A stretch of 64,000 bases of DNA from Xestospongia bergquistia (GCA_963965975.1 OZ014412.1:10707849-10771848); one strand, 5' to 3'. Counted from the first letter of the stretch, positions 1 to 37,747 are shown. Made by a program: numbers and translations. Notes: a model not told the origin generated them from the sequence alone.

Positions 1-1
1 T

Positions 2-340
2 GCATATAGTCAGAGTGGAGCTAACCCTACCAACCAGTGGTTAGGTGCCATGAATTATAGTGTGCATTGTTTCTTATACAGTTATTATGCACTTACAGCT
101 GTTGGAGTCAAAATCCCCATTCAAGTGGCAAAATCAATTACTATTATGCAGTTAATGCAAATGTTTATGGGCTTGATAACTGCCTTAGTTGCATATAAAA
201 CATATGTTATTAACAAAGAGAAATGTGATGTAAAGATCAGTGTGATTTATGTTGCAACAACTGTCTATAGTTCATATGCTCTTTTGTTCACGTATTATTA
301 TTACAGGAGGTATATTAGACCAAAGAATAAAAAGGAGTAG
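2..340 (+). CDS. ELOVL3/6-type very-long-chain fatty acid elongase, C-terminal part (cut by window edge)
   Basis: The reading frame is open from the left edge and ends in TAG at 338-340, so this is the 3' part of a gene beginning outside the window. Elongases catalyse the condensation step of fatty-acid elongation in the ER membrane. The visible part covers the family's last membrane helices. It has the motif MNYSVHCFLYSYYAL (family HxxMYxYY region) and TIMQLMQMFMG (family TxxQxxQ region). The C-terminus KNKKE fits a lysine-based ER-retrieval signal. It aligns without gaps to the complete paralogue on the opposite strand at 2345-3178, including the stretch just before the first in-window ATG at 50, so that ATG is internal. 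The upstream HxxHH box lies outside the window. An AATAAA signal follows at 389-394. Confidence 0.9.
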   Translation, partial: AYSQSGANPTNQWLGAMNYSVHCFLYSYYALTAVGVKIPIQVAKSITIMQLMQMFMGLITALVAYKTYVINKEKCDVKISVIYVATTVYSSYALLFTYYYYRRYIRPKNKKE

Positions 341-388
341 TTGATTTTGTACTGTCCAGTTATAATTATGTTTTGAATATTTAGTCTT

Positions 389-394
389 AATAAA
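389..394 (+). promoter_or_regulatory. Polyadenylation signal of the left elongase
   Basis: AATAAA lies 49 bp after the stop codon of the left elongase, in the right orientation. Confidence 0.6.
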
Positions 395-1618
395 CCATTT
401 GTTTTAAATTAAGCTCTGTGGAATGTAATTAATATGTAATTAACGTGACCTCAGTGAGATGTGTTAAGTTCTGATTAATTCACTGATTATATGCGATAGA
501 AGCATTTTTGCGTCACGTGGATCTTATGATATACTTAGTTGTGTGCAGAACAATATCCAAGGAGATCATTAGTACAGGAGGTTGTAGTTATCTCTAGTGA
601 TAACACTTCGTCTGACAAGTGTTATTTCAAGTGGTTGCTATAGACTTCAGTCTCGTTTATGACCACAAAGTTTTCACTTCCGAGTATTTTAATTATATGA
701 TAATTCATAAGTATGAATATTGTACAAGAACACAATATAAATTAAAAATTTTAGAATATAAACAACTAATCTGCTATATAGTGAAATAACATGGCAAACA
801 CTGCAAAATGATTAAGTGTCACGACCATTTTCTTGAACTAGATGATCCTCAAGATCGACCCTGTCATGCTATAAAGTGATAATGAATTTAGCCATTTAGA
901 ATATATTGATGAAGATGATCAAAAAGGTAATGATATCCATTCACACAAGCAACAAAGTGATACCTGTGTCTAGTATCTACTAATAAATTTCTTTTTTTTT
1001 TAGAAAATGCACACCTTAGTTTTATGTTACATCTGTCTACATTAGTTTGTGACCACACATCACGGTAACCACACATTATCCATCATGTCTGTCATCTACT
1101 GTCTCATGATGCTCTATTATCAATCATCAATGCCACCTAACTACCATTCAATCAACAACAGGCCAAAGGTTATCTCCTAACCAACCATCTTTAATCAGTG
1201 TCAAGTTACACAAAGAACCACCCAGTTTTTGACTTTAGCAATACTTTTAGACTTAACTATAGTAGTCTTAATGGCTTTAAAGACACTCAAAAATAAGAAT
1301 CAGGTGTTTATAAAAGCCTGTATCATTGTTGTAATTGATATTTGAGACCATTATATGCAATGACTAATATGCTGTGGCCATTTTTCCTTTTAATGACATG
1401 TAGGTGTATTATGTAAGTAGATATAGCATTCTATTGATGGTATCTGGAATAAGAAATCTCAAGCCAAGTACAGGATCCTATATGTCCCAGATACCTTGCT
1501 GCAGTGTCTGTAGTAATGTTAGTTTGTTTGCAATTGTGATGACGTCACTGTATGAAAACTTATACTAAATATACTGACTACTTTATATAAACGATGCAAT
1601 TATGTTATGGGTTGAAAC

Positions 1619-1960
1619 TATAGCATAGGGGTAGGAAAAGGGGGGCTGAAGCCCCTCCAACTTCAAATCAGGGGGAGCTAAGTCCCCCTAATTTGCACTC
1701 AAGGCTATGTACACAATAACCTCTTACAATAACCTACAAAGTACTATGACCCAAGAACTACTAAACCATGTCATGCTGTTACATACACATAAAGACCATA
1801 CTGATAACATAAACTTATTAGAAATAGCTAAAGAGTTTGTTTCCTTTAACAACAGATGAATTAAATTTTTTGGGTCATTTTTGATGTTTGATAATATAAC
1901 GTAAGTAAATTATAAGGTCAGCCTCCCCAACTTAAACTTCATTCCTACCCTTCTGCTATA
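1619..1960. mobile_element. MITE-like element with terminal inverted repeats
   Basis: The segment begins TATAGCATAGGGGTAGGA and ends with the near reverse complement (TCCTACCCTTCTGCTATA). Both ends carry TA, as expected for a TA target duplication. G-rich and C-rich blocks just inside the ends are also roughly complementary. It has no coding capacity. It lies between the two convergent elongases. The rest of 341-2344 shows no gene that I can support. Confidence 0.6.
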
Positions 1961-2344
1961 GGCATGGCAAGTGTTATAATGCATGGATGTGGCAGTGAGA
2001 GCAATGCAATTACTGTTGCATTGTCAGCTAATGACAGACAGACAGACGTAAACCTCGCCCACGAATGAGCTGCAAGGGTCAATTACTATAACTAACCACA
2101 CTCCTAAAGTGTAGCAATCCCCCATTTTTAGTGTAAACATTACTTCGAAGACAAGACTAGCTTTATGCACGTTATTAAAGTTTATAGCATGAAACGTATC
2201 CAGCCTGATTAAAGAGATGATAGTGTAAATAAGGTAGGCATTATGTAACAATAATAATAATTTATATCACTTTTATTAAGATAATACGATTGGTTTCAAT
2301 AATTTAACTAAATACAAATTATAAAACAAAATTGACATTAGTAT

Positions 2345-3178
2345 CTATTCCTTTTTATCTTTTATTTTTATGTATCTCTTGTAAAAGAAGATCATAAACA
2401 GAATAGCATAAGAACTGTAGATAACTACTCCAACACGAAATGTCTTGATATCAAAGTCACAATCTTCATTATTCAAGTAGCTCCTATATACAGTTATATT
2501 CACTAGCACGCCCACAATCATCTGTGATAATTGTAGGATAGTTACCATCTTTGCCATTTGGGAAGGAACTTTAACTCCAGCAGCTCTTAGAGCATAATAA
2601 GTATACATAATAGTATGTACACTAAAGTTCATACTGCCAAACCAATGACCGAGGGCAATTGTTTTTGGTGAACTTGATCCCATGGATGAATAAATTACCA
2701 CTGTCATATGATGATACCAGTGAAGAAATTGAAGAGGAGTTTTACGTAGAACAATGAAGACTGTATCACCTAGTTCAATGAATTTTGAGAGGACAAAGAG
2801 GAAGCCCCAAAGACTGATATGTGGATTGGTTATTGTATCTGTCTTACAAACTGCTTGTTTGAAGCCTCCGTCATAGACAGAATGAACTAAGTTTGGTACA
2901 AATTGCATAGCACCAAACATAGAAAATAGAGCCAAGCTAAGGTTCCACAAGAAAAGAGCACGACGGAGATTATATGAAGGCCTTGACTCCATCCATTTAC
3001 GTCCAGCATACACTAACAAGACGTACGCGACGGATATCGGAATTGAAAGAGACCAATAATCAATCGCCCAGTTTTGGGCATTTTCTATGTCAAATTTAGC
3101 TTGAATATCTCGTACTATCGGGATATACTCCAGTGGAGTAGGTGCATGCTTTACTTGAGAAGCAACCATGTTAAACAA
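2345..3178 (-). CDS. ELOVL3/6-type very-long-chain fatty acid elongase, complete, intronless
   Basis: A single exon encodes 277 aa, a normal length for the family. Signature motifs appear in order: KFIELGDTVFIVLRK (KxxExxDT), the catalytic HWYHH histidine box, MNFSVHTIMYTYYALRAAG (HxxMYxYY) and TILQLSQMIVG (TxxQxxQ). Several hydrophobic segments fit a multi-pass ER membrane protein. The C-terminus KDKKE fits KxKxx ER retrieval. The family condenses malonyl-CoA with long acyl-CoA; the HWYHH box with valine after the next residues resembles ELOVL6/3 more than the polyunsaturated-specific members, so a saturated or monounsaturated substrate is likely but inferred. The start is the only upstream ATG before the conserved region. 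A minus-strand AATAAA lies at 2272-2277. It is tail to tail with the partial copy at 2-340, so the pair probably arose by local inverted duplication. Confidence 0.95.
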   Translation of the reverse strand: MFNMVASQVKHAPTPLEYIPIVRDIQAKFDIENAQNWAIDYWSLSIPISVAYVLLVYAGRKWMESRPSYNLRRALFLWNLSLALFSMFGAMQFVPNLVHSVYDGGFKQAVCKTDTITNPHISLWGFLFVLSKFIELGDTVFIVLRKTPLQFLHWYHHMTVVIYSSMGSSSPKTIALGHWFGSMNFSVHTIMYTYYALRAAGVKVPSQMAKMVTILQLSQMIVGVLVNITVYRSYLNNEDCDFDIKTFRVGVVIYSSYAILFMIFFYKRYIKIKDKKE

Positions 3179-4038
3179 GGGCTACGGGAGGGGCTGTTTT
3201 TTATAATTGTATATAGTGTGGTGGAACAGAAATGTCCCAGGCACGTGGTATAGCAATCACCCTACATGCATGTAAGGATGTCCGTATTGAAACGTATTGG
3301 CAAAAAACACTAAATATCTCAGCCAAGATACATCACAATCTCTCAATTCTTGATAGGATTTCTTTTTACAATAATGCACAAGTGATGACTGATTTAAAAG
3401 TAAAGCAATATTAATAAGCACCAGTACAACAGTACTGTAATTAATATAATAAATAATAACAACATTATTACTACTACTACTACTATTAATATTATTATTA
3501 TTATATTACTATTCAATATTAAGTTGTGTCAAATGCTAAATTTTATTCTTTTTTCATAACCAGTAATTTTCATAGGCAAAAAAATGTTTGCCACCATTTT
3601 CTGAGATGTAACACAATTTAGATGAACCATAGATATTCTACTCTAATATCTATGGATGAACTATGTATTTTCTTATCTCATGTTTTGAGCATTAATATTT
3701 TCAACAGTATTTCAGTAGTCAGTATTTAACTGTCTCTCAGATCTCTACCATTTTGGCATGATGTCATTGATGAATTATAACCACAACAAAATTGATATTT
3801 CAAATTGTGGTAATTTCTTTAATTTGAAAGCCAAGATAGAAAAATATTCCTCTAATTAACAGTATTAGTTTTCTTCATAAAAATTTTATAGATTATAACT
3901 GTCTCAAAAAACAAAAACAAAGTATAATAGACAAACTTATTAACAAAGGATCAAATTACAAAAGATAATAGAAGATCATGAAAACAGTAAAGAGTAAATT
4001 ACAATAATAATTATTCATCTCATGAACTAAATAAGTTA
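3179..4038. other. Intergenic, with an ATT/ACT microsatellite
   Basis: This is the space between the elongase start and the end of the RING-kinase gene. It holds short trinucleotide runs near 3463-3505 and AT-rich sequence. No conserved coding frame is visible. Confidence 0.5.
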
Positions 4039-12071
<8,033 letters not shown>

Positions 12072-12369
12072 TTTAGTTCACGCCCACTACTCCACCCACC
12101 AACCCAACTAAGAACTGGATGCGTAAGACATACACGCTAACATACATGTAAAGACACTTCTAAAACATAATAAGATATTATAGTAATGACTAGGAATAGG
12201 TATTGTATAATTCAAAGCAAACGTACCAAAGAAGTAAATTCTAACATAGTTCTAATCTTGGCTTCGGTCAGCCACACCTCCTACTTACAATACGCATGCT
12301 CAGTTGTAGTGAGTGCTGACAAGAACTTTCAAGAGAGGCATTACTAAACCGTCTAGTGGCACGCAACTA
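12072..12369. promoter_or_regulatory. Bidirectional promoter region between RING-kinase and AKT1
   Basis: Only 298 bp separate the two divergent start codons (12071 minus, 12370 plus), so both promoters and 5' UTRs must fit or overlap here. No clear TATA box is seen. The region is less AT-rich than the introns around it. Promoter function is inferred from geometry. Confidence 0.5.
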
Positions 12370-21126
<8,757 letters not shown>

Positions 21127-21427
21127 TCTGTTGTTAGGTGGGTGGAGCTACTTATTATCCTGGAATACATTTATTATAGGACTATTAGATGTATTTGTTA
21201 GCGGTGTGTGAATTTTTATGTTACAAATTTACTCATTTATTGTTCCTCTTTTGTAATTTTTAAATTCAACTTGTATTATTTCGACTCTTAACTTGATGTT
21301 TGTTAATTAATCAAGTTTATATGCGAAAGTGATGCTTACAACGTGTTGCCGCTCTAAAGGGCGTGGTTGTTTATGTGTGGTTTGGTTAGACTATCTCGTC
21401 CTGTTTTGGGGTTCTAGCTCATCAGCT
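21127..21427. promoter_or_regulatory. Spacer between AKT1 and AKT2: 3' UTR of copy 1 and promoter of copy 2
   Basis: Only 301 bp separate the AKT1 stop from the AKT2 ATG. No canonical AATAAA is seen after AKT1. The last ~100 bp are richer in GC (GCCGCTCTAAAGGGCGTGG) and may hold the second promoter. This is inferred from position. Confidence 0.4.
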
Positions 21428-29123
<7,696 letters not shown>

Positions 29124-31270
29124 ACAATTGTTTTATTATTACTCCTTCTGTTGTTATAGTTATAGTTATATCAACATGATTATTATATACATGTATTTGC
29201 TGTTAGTATGTATCTCTGTTTATAAGTAGTCACGTTTTAACTCAACAGTTACATGATATTAGTCTTCTTTGTTAAATATTAACATATTATAATAACAATG
29301 TGTACAACTGATCTGATCAGTGCATGACTACAGCCAGCTAGGCTGTTACATACTTACTGATGTTGTTATAAATTAATCTATTATTATTCTAATTATAAGT
29401 GAACGCTTAATACAGAAACTGACTTGTCTGTATTTTGTATTAATAAGCATCAACTGACTCAATTATCATAATTAGTTTTTAAATTATAAACAGATGTCAT
29501 TGATGTGATAATCCTAAATGATTTTATATTGCCATTATATGTGAACATAACATGTGGCTACATATATTTTTTTGATTTAATCTTGTAATTTATGGAATTC
29601 TCTTCTTGCTGTCTTTCAAATATTTTTTGCTTCTTGTATAATATTATTTTCTGCTTCTTGCAAATCAACTTCCTTGTCATCCATATTCTCATTGCTTCTT
29701 CCTCATATCTCATTATGTCTTTAAAATCATAGTAACCCTACCTTAATCCTCAAAATGCCACATATGTATGTATCATTCTTTTGACATTTCTTAGCATGTC
29801 CTCTAGATCACTGCCAGTAACTGTTGATGATTGTCTGCTACTGCTCTGTTGAGGGTCTTCTCTGTAAGACATTCTGAAGAGTATATGCAGTAAGATAAAA
29901 TGCAAAGAAAGCAAATACAATTTTATAACATAATTATTATAAACAACTACTTGTACACCATTCTAATTAAGTGATTACCTTATTGAATAGTTGCAAATTA
30001 TTGTCACTTTGATTATTATACCATGATATTGCCAGTAGGTCACTTGAATTGTAACACAGACAGTAGACCTAATAGACATATTTATATAGTATTGATAAAA
30101 AGAGAAGTTAAAAGACAATTTAAAAGGCAAATGTTAAAGTTCAAAGTTCAAACCCAATCATGCATATTTCATTAAAAAAATGTAAATTTTTAGAATGTCC
30201 CAATACATATAACAGTTGCTTTAACTAATAATTTGACCATTTGCTACAGTCATGATAGATTTAATTTCCTCTCATAACTGCTATGAGTGAAACTATGATA
30301 ACAAGCAAAGCAATTAAAGCTGTGACAATTATGTACTCCCTCATATCATAAATACCTATCAATGTATAAATATATAATGTTACCCTTAAATAAAGTACTA
30401 TTATTGCCACTTTATTTCATATAAACATCATATACTCTAATCTATGAATGAGTATATACTGTAACACCAATTATACTGTTCATAATGTTGATTTGTTTCG
30501 TATATGTGATTAAGTTACAGCAGCTAGACAAATCTACCTGTGCTGCAAATGCTCAACAGACTTTTTAATTGGTTAATATAACCAAATCATTTTAGCGGTG
30601 ATGTACATATAGAGCTCAAAAAGAGTTGTTAATAATACTTAGTTGTATATTAGCAACTATATGTTGTTTACACTTTAAACTTAAGATATTTGCAACAAAC
30701 GTACATCAAAATTACAACAGTATGTATTACAAACATTTTTTCTGGCGATATATGTTTCCTTTTTTTGCATAAAATAATTTTGCTATATGCAACCTGGAGT
30801 ATAACTAATCATAAATGTTAAATCAACCAATCAGATTTTAGAGTGATCTATACTAAACAATTAAAAATGACAAATCTATCTGTGCATGTATGGATAGATT
30901 TGGCATATATATAACTGCACATACTGTGAGTTATATATGCATTATGATAAGAAATAAACATACACTATGAACAGTATGGTTGGTATACTCTACTTAATAG
31001 ATTGGAGTATATACGAGGTTTACATCTAATAAAGTGGGATGTACTTTTAAATAGTTACACAATAATAGTAATGTATTGTAACATTATATTATACAATGTT
31101 ATACTTAAGTATATCTAGAACCAGACCAGAGTGCAAAGTTGTCATAGTTTTTTTAATCTCTTAATAGTTATCAACATAATTTCATTTATAACAGCTGAAA
31201 TCTCACAAGACTGTAACAAATTAATACTCAAATTATTGGTTAAAAATAACCAATTTATTTTTTTCAAGTT
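29124..31270. other. Intergenic, AT-rich
   Basis: After AKT2 no gene can be supported for about 2.1 kb. A 40-codon minus-strand frame at 29750-29872 (starting MSYREDPQQSSSR) has an ordinary amino-acid composition but no recognised domain and no convincing second exon. Confidence 0.4.
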
Positions 31271-31935
31271 AATAATTTGTTAATTATATAGTTTGGTAGT
31301 GAAAGCAGATCTCTACCAACAATAGCATTGCAAGTATTTAATGAGATAATGTGATGTTTTTACTTGTACATTACAAAAAGTAGAGATGCTATATATTGTC
31401 TAGTAAAACACTCAGTTTGTGTGTGCTATAAGGTCTGTGATAGACTTGTTACATACTAAATTACAAGATTGTGAGAAGAAAAATGATTTCAAATGCTACT
31501 TTTAATAAATTCCATAATACATGCATGTTGTAATTGTAATATACATGTATATGATGTATACATGTATATTATGATAGTTGATATCAATAGCCTTGGATTC
31601 AATTATGATTCTTTATCATTCAGTCTTATTATGTAATATAATGTGCATATTGTACATGTAATGATGTGACAATGTTAGGTAATGTACCTACTGTCTTCTC
31701 TGTTCTTTGTGTAGATGAGCCACAAGCTGGAGTTAGTGAAAATGTACATTTTCAAGAGTTCACTTTTATTCCAGAAGCCGGACAAGTCTTTGACCAATAA
31801 ACAATTGTTTTATTATTACTCCTTCTGTTGTTATAGTTATAGTTATATCAACATGATTATTATATACATGTATTTGCTGTTAGTATGTATCTCTGTTTAT
31901 AAGTAGTCACGTTTTAACTCAACAGTTACATGATG
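31271..31935 (+). pseudogene. Third AKT copy, reduced to part of intron 6 joined to the last exon
   Basis: 31271 to about 31580 matches AKT2 intron 6 (about 24217-24497). From about 31586 to 31935 it matches AKT2 intron 12 end, exon 13 and 3' flank (about 28911-29257). Exons 7-12 are therefore deleted, and no AKT exon 1-6 sequence is visible upstream. The exon 13 copy (31715-31800) keeps its acceptor, reading frame, hydrophobic motif FQEFTF and stop, with two amino-acid changes (D to E at the second residue, G to S further on). It could be an inert relic or, less likely, an alternative last exon for AKT2. Confidence 0.85.
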
Positions 31936-32310
31936 TTGGTTATCTTAATTAACTTAAATAGTTGTACACTGTAATTGTGTAGTAAGTGGGTATTATATGA
32001 TATATTGTTTGAACAAGTGAACTGTAGAAATACATCTAGTTCTTTGGTATAATTTAATCAATTCTAATTCTGTATATAAAACTAACAAATTATAATAATC
32101 TACTTTCTAGATACATTTTCAATGTACTTGCAACTTTTACAAAATAAATCTCTAAGATTTCTGACAATTACAAATAGCAGATTTGATCAAATATGTAACG
32201 TGTACAAGTATATAAATGCATTCAAACACTAGCTATAATATGTATATATTGTGATAGCAAATGTCCAGGGACACCATGGCTGATAATCACATCCACTTCT
32301 TTTATTGGTT

Positions 32311-34320
32311 TCAGTTTATAACATCTTCGTAAGACAAATTTTGAAACATTTTCAATCTGAACCGTTCAATAACATCATATGCTTCATTTTGTTGTGTGTT
32401 TACCTCATTACCAGTTAGATTGGGTCCTAATAAATGCTAACATAATACTTTATACATATAAAGTATGTACTTTGTTTAAACCTCTTGATAGAAGCAACAG
32501 TAATGATGATGATGATGGCCACTGTCACTGTTATTATAACTGGCATAGTGGTGGATATAATAATTATAGTAGAACTCTGCTGAACAGCTAAAGGAAATAT
32601 GTATGTGACAAAAAGAATGTTAAAACTTACATGAAGGCTGCATTGGTATTGTAGTTGAAGATATCAACGGTTGTACCAACTCAGGTACAAATACTTGATA
32701 CTTGATATCAATAGGAACAGTACTTATTGTCCCATTCTCATTAATATCATATATATAGAGATCATAGAAACCAGTTGATATATTCACTATACAACCTTTA
32801 GCTTTGTTAGTAGTCAAGCTCTTAAATAATTGTATAGTGTATAATAGTTTAGTTTCATTAAGTATATTCAATTGACATCCTAACTTAGTAGTATTATCAA
32901 TATAGTAACATTGTATACAAATACTGTTATTATCAATACTGATATTAACTGAAGTCGCTAAATAGTAAAAAAATAGTTGATGAACAAAGGAATAGTTGTT
33001 AACGACTTACTGAACTCCACAATTGTTAAGACTTCAAATTCTCCATCAAGATTACTGAAGGTAACTTTAGTTGAGATAGGAATAACAACTGTACTAGGTA
33101 GTGTAATATACTCATTGACAACAAACCAGTAATGTTGTCCAGTAATAGGAGACAATGTACTATCTGTGAGATTTTCAATTATCTGACCATTGGAATCTTT
33201 TATTATTATATCCACACTAGAAGGATATTCTCCAGGACAAAGAGGGTTGACCTATGATATAGTAACATTCAGTTTATTGTTATGATATAGATTACATCAA
33301 CATATGCTCGTATTGATATTAACAGATCATAAACTGTTAGTTGCATCAGTAGTAATAAAATTGGATAGCCACCTTTGGGAGCTGAATTGTAATGATAAGA
33401 TGACATTGTTTTCTAAATGATACAATATACCTTTAGCAATATAAAACTGAACACTATTACTATCTCCTATTCCAGCTCCATTAATACCAGAGACATATAC
33501 AGTAGTTACATTACATGGATCATCATTACTAGATGTCATTATGTACTCAGTAGTATTAACTGTGTCTATAAGTGTTCCTTGATCATCATTGATGTTATAT
33601 CCAGTGATAGGTACATTATCCAATGTATATGGTGCAGACCACATCAGGAACACACTAGATCCATTGAGAACTGTAGCAGTTAGATCTTTAACAGGAGCTA
33701 GTAAAGCTATAGGTCACATGAAATATTTTCGTAAATCGCAATACTCTACTCTATATATATCCAAGAGATCATACATAAAAACTTTCTAGATTCTCATGCA
33801 TTAAATGTAATAAGTTCATTTCAATCATATATACCATACTGTCATAAATATAGGAGTCTAAAATATGTTCCAACCCAAGAATAATTGTTGGTATACTATT
33901 ATTATTTATAGTATGTTCACCTTGTATTGTTAGTACAGCATAATTACTGTATACTATCCCTAAATCAACAGCTATACATGATATATTTGTATTGTTGTTA
34001 TCTTTAAATGCTTTAGCTAATAACATCCTTCTCTTTTTATCACCACCAAGACTTTCTTGTAATTGTTGAGTAAACCCTTTCCTTATAACATCTGCATTAG
34101 CTGCTGATTCATCATTAACTCTAAAGGTAATCTCATCAGCAATAGCTTCACAAGTGAAACTAACAGTTGAGTTGAGTGTGGTGTTGATTGATTGAGGATG
34201 AACTGTTACAATCTCTATATTATTATAGCCATGGTGATGATGTCCAATATCGTAATACTCACCAATTGATTGAACAAAGGTTGAGATAAGAATCACTGCC
34301 AACGCCCAGTACAACGACAT
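32311..34320 (-). CDS. Single-pass Ig/FN3 receptor with two tyrosine motifs in its tail (7 exons, 507 aa)
   Basis: Exons in transcript order: 33921-34320, 33431-33706, 33335-33381, 33011-33251, 32631-32957, 32471-32587, 32311-32426. Phases close exactly. Residues 1-20 form a signal peptide (MSLYWALAVILISTFVQS). An Ig-like domain has cysteines C57 and C115. Exon 2 is a fibronectin type III domain. Two further beta-rich extracellular segments follow. A membrane span lies at about 446-464 (VIITVTVAIIIIITVAS), followed by a basic stop-transfer and a 38-residue tail with YDVI at 486 and YEDV at 502. The spacing is wider than a classical ITAM, but both fit SH2-docking sites. The ligand is unknown. 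It is clearly related to the receptor at 59972-63575 but lacks that gene's middle exons. The short exon 3 and the 44-bp last intron are the least certain parts. Confidence 0.8.
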
Positions 34321-37300
34321 TATTTGAAGAAGAAAGATTCGTATTGCCCCCAGAGTTTGGGCGAACTGTTAGTTTTATCCCGGCAACAATGGCGTCAACG
34401 ACTACAAAAATTGGCGGAAAGATTAAAAATATTTAGCACTATGAATACGTTCTAGTTTAAAGCCTAACCGACGATGAAAGAAAGTTGCCTGAAAAGACCA
34501 TAAACATTAATTATGATTGTTATCTACGAAAAAAATCATCAAAAAAGCACTAACAAGAAGGAAGAATTGGTTGCTAGCAGTAAATAGATTCAACTGGAGG
34601 GAAATGTTACTGTTATAAGAGTAGTGCTGCAATAAGTGTAAAAAAGTATAGTCTACAATATATAATATATAATTATATATATATATATATCCAGGTTAGC
34701 AAAGAACAAAGCCTTAAAAATTTCATATGTAAAACATGACTGTCAATGCCACATCAATATGGCCATCAGCATGCATAAACTATGATTATAACTCTTGAGA
34801 CAATTCTGTTCCCTTTTTAGTCTGAATTATTTAGCATGTACTCATGCATGACCAATCAGAGTAATTAATGCATAAGCTATTACTAAGGTAAGCCAGGGTT
34901 TTGTACTTTGATGAGATTTGGAAATAGGTTTAAATGAGGTTAATTATGACTGGGAGTATGGACTGTATACTTAGAAGAATTGTATAAGTTATTGTTACTG
35001 AAATTCTTCTCTTAAAAACAGTCTTCCTAAAGCTCTGACAAGTCCCTTGGACTCTGGAGTTCATCCCACATTATAATGGACAACATCTACATCTGCATGG
35101 AATAATAAAGAAAGTATATCAATCATTTTATCTTTTACTGGACAGTAGATAGCTCTACTTCCACAATTAAACAGATTTCTGATAACAATCCTCATGGATT
35201 ATCCAATACTTTATGTTCAAGAAAGTCTCAAATGCCAGTAGTGAGTAACTGGGCCTGAGGTGATATATTTAGAGAATGGAAGTGAAATCAAAAGAGACAT
35301 GTACTAACCAACCAACCAACCAATATATGTCTTATGAATCCTGCTACAGAAAGTGAAGGTACTGCTAACATTGAATTCAAGTAGAGAGCAACATAAATGA
35401 TGTGTAAATAATAGTATTGACATGTTCACAACAACAGTTTTCTTTCTAATTAATAATGTAAACAAAATCAATAATAACACATCAATATGTTTGTGGAGAG
35501 AAAGAAATGGTTGATACAACTAAGATAAACTGTTAATACATGCATGCATGTAACTTGAAGTATTATAATTATATATACCATACATCATAAGTTTCTGTAT
35601 TCATTTCATCTATAATGCAAGACAAAAGAAAAGAAAGAAAATCAAATTAATAAATCATGTCCATTCATTCATTAAACTGACCCACAATGTATGGATTTGT
35701 ACTTAGATATCTGCTGACATAAACTGCTTCATTTAGATAGATAACAAGAGAGATTGATACTCAATGTAGTGTAGTGAAGTTAGTTGTCTAGCAAAGATAT
35801 GGATGAGAGATAGAGAATAAACTTTAATGGTTGTTGTCTAGCAACTACTTATATACATACCTTCAAAAGCTAGTTAGAGTATTGGTCCGAACAATACTAT
35901 AAAGAAAAATGATTGAGAATAAAAATATGGAAAGAGAGGAGAATATTAAATGTTTTCCATCATTTATAGGCAATTAATTATCCCAACCTGTATAATGAGA
36001 TTTCATGTCCAAACTTCACAAGCAGAAATGAAATTATGATGCAAAAGACTTCTGAGCTGTTCAATGTACTGGAAAATGTATACTCTTAATTCAATTATTC
36101 ATCCAATAAAACTATAGACCTTAAATTTCTCCTTCTCCAACACGTATTAGCTTTTATGTTCCATATTAAAGTATGTGAGAAAAAGAGTGTGTATGTGTGC
36201 AATACTTACTGATTAAAGTTAGTCTAGTAAGGCAACATGTTGAACTCCAATTGTCACTAGTAATTGTGAAAATATGATAAGACATTATCTCCCATAGTAA
36301 TACACTGTAATTCCAAACATATAACATTAATGTTGTCTAGCCATGCGGTACACAATTCTAGGCAGGACGAGAGAGAGGAACGAGAAATAAGCACTACAAC
36401 AACTATGGTAATATTCACGTTCCACAGTAGTTTGTTTGTTTATTTTATGCATGCACCAGTCCACTAAAACAATTAAGGTAAAACTCTTGTCAGCTTTAAC
36501 TTACACTTTGTGAATTATTACTGAATGATTAATAAGCTGGTGATTGGTAGCCTAGCTACAATGCATTGAATTAATTGTCCCTTTTTGTCACCTGGAATTC
36601 ATCTCATGATGGACGATTGTAAGCTTCCAGCTACTTTCCTGTTATCACTTTAATAATTATTAGTCATTATAATAATATCTACACTACGATATAGGAACAT
36701 TTTGTGAGCTGGCTAAACAGCTAAACATGGAACCACATTGTCTTCCAGCAGACTACAGTTTTTTCTATTGACTGTCAAAACACTTACATTAAAAAAAAGA
36801 TTAAGCAAACAAGTAAATAAATTTTTCGAAAAAGTGAAGCAATGTAGGGATGAGTAATTACAGTTCAATCCAAAGAATGCAAACAAGATAGTAGAGATGG
36901 GAATTGCAACATCCCTACACAATTGGCATAAAGAATTTAGGATATTTACCAACTATTTTACTAGCTCACTTAAATAACATCAGTGATATCTTGTTGCATT
37001 TAGGTGCCTATGCTATTATATAGGGATAATACAATTGTTACCAGAATTATATAAGTTCACTTATTAAATAACCTGCTTGTTCATTGATCTGTCTATCCAC
37101 CCATTTTCACTGTGTATAAAGATATATAGAAAATGACATTGTAACAAATTCAAAACATTCTTTATATTACACATGGACATTGTTTGGCATTGTGAGTTTA
37201 GTATTATCACATGAAAGGGATGTAATGATACAGGTCTCTCTAATTTATCTATCTTAAACTAATCTTCAGAAAGAGTGTGGCCAAATTGATCTAAAATTTA

Positions 37301-37497
37301 TATTTTTTTGTCTTGGTTTCTTTGTATACCAAATCCATTCTTTCAACGAGACACATAATGACTACAAATTGGGAAGAATGAGAGAGGAAAAGTAACATAT
37401 TACACAGAGAGACACATGTAGATATATACCTATAGTGGTATCATACTAACTAGCATATCATTTATATCAATCACATCAAGGTCAATTATATGTAAAT

Positions 37498-37747
<250 letters not shown>

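Noticed and set aside
29750..29872. Small minus-strand frame starting MSYREDPQQSSSR
   Set aside because: The composition looks protein-like, and a Lys-rich open stretch lies downstream at about 29570-29730, but no splice pair joins them in phase and no domain is recognised.
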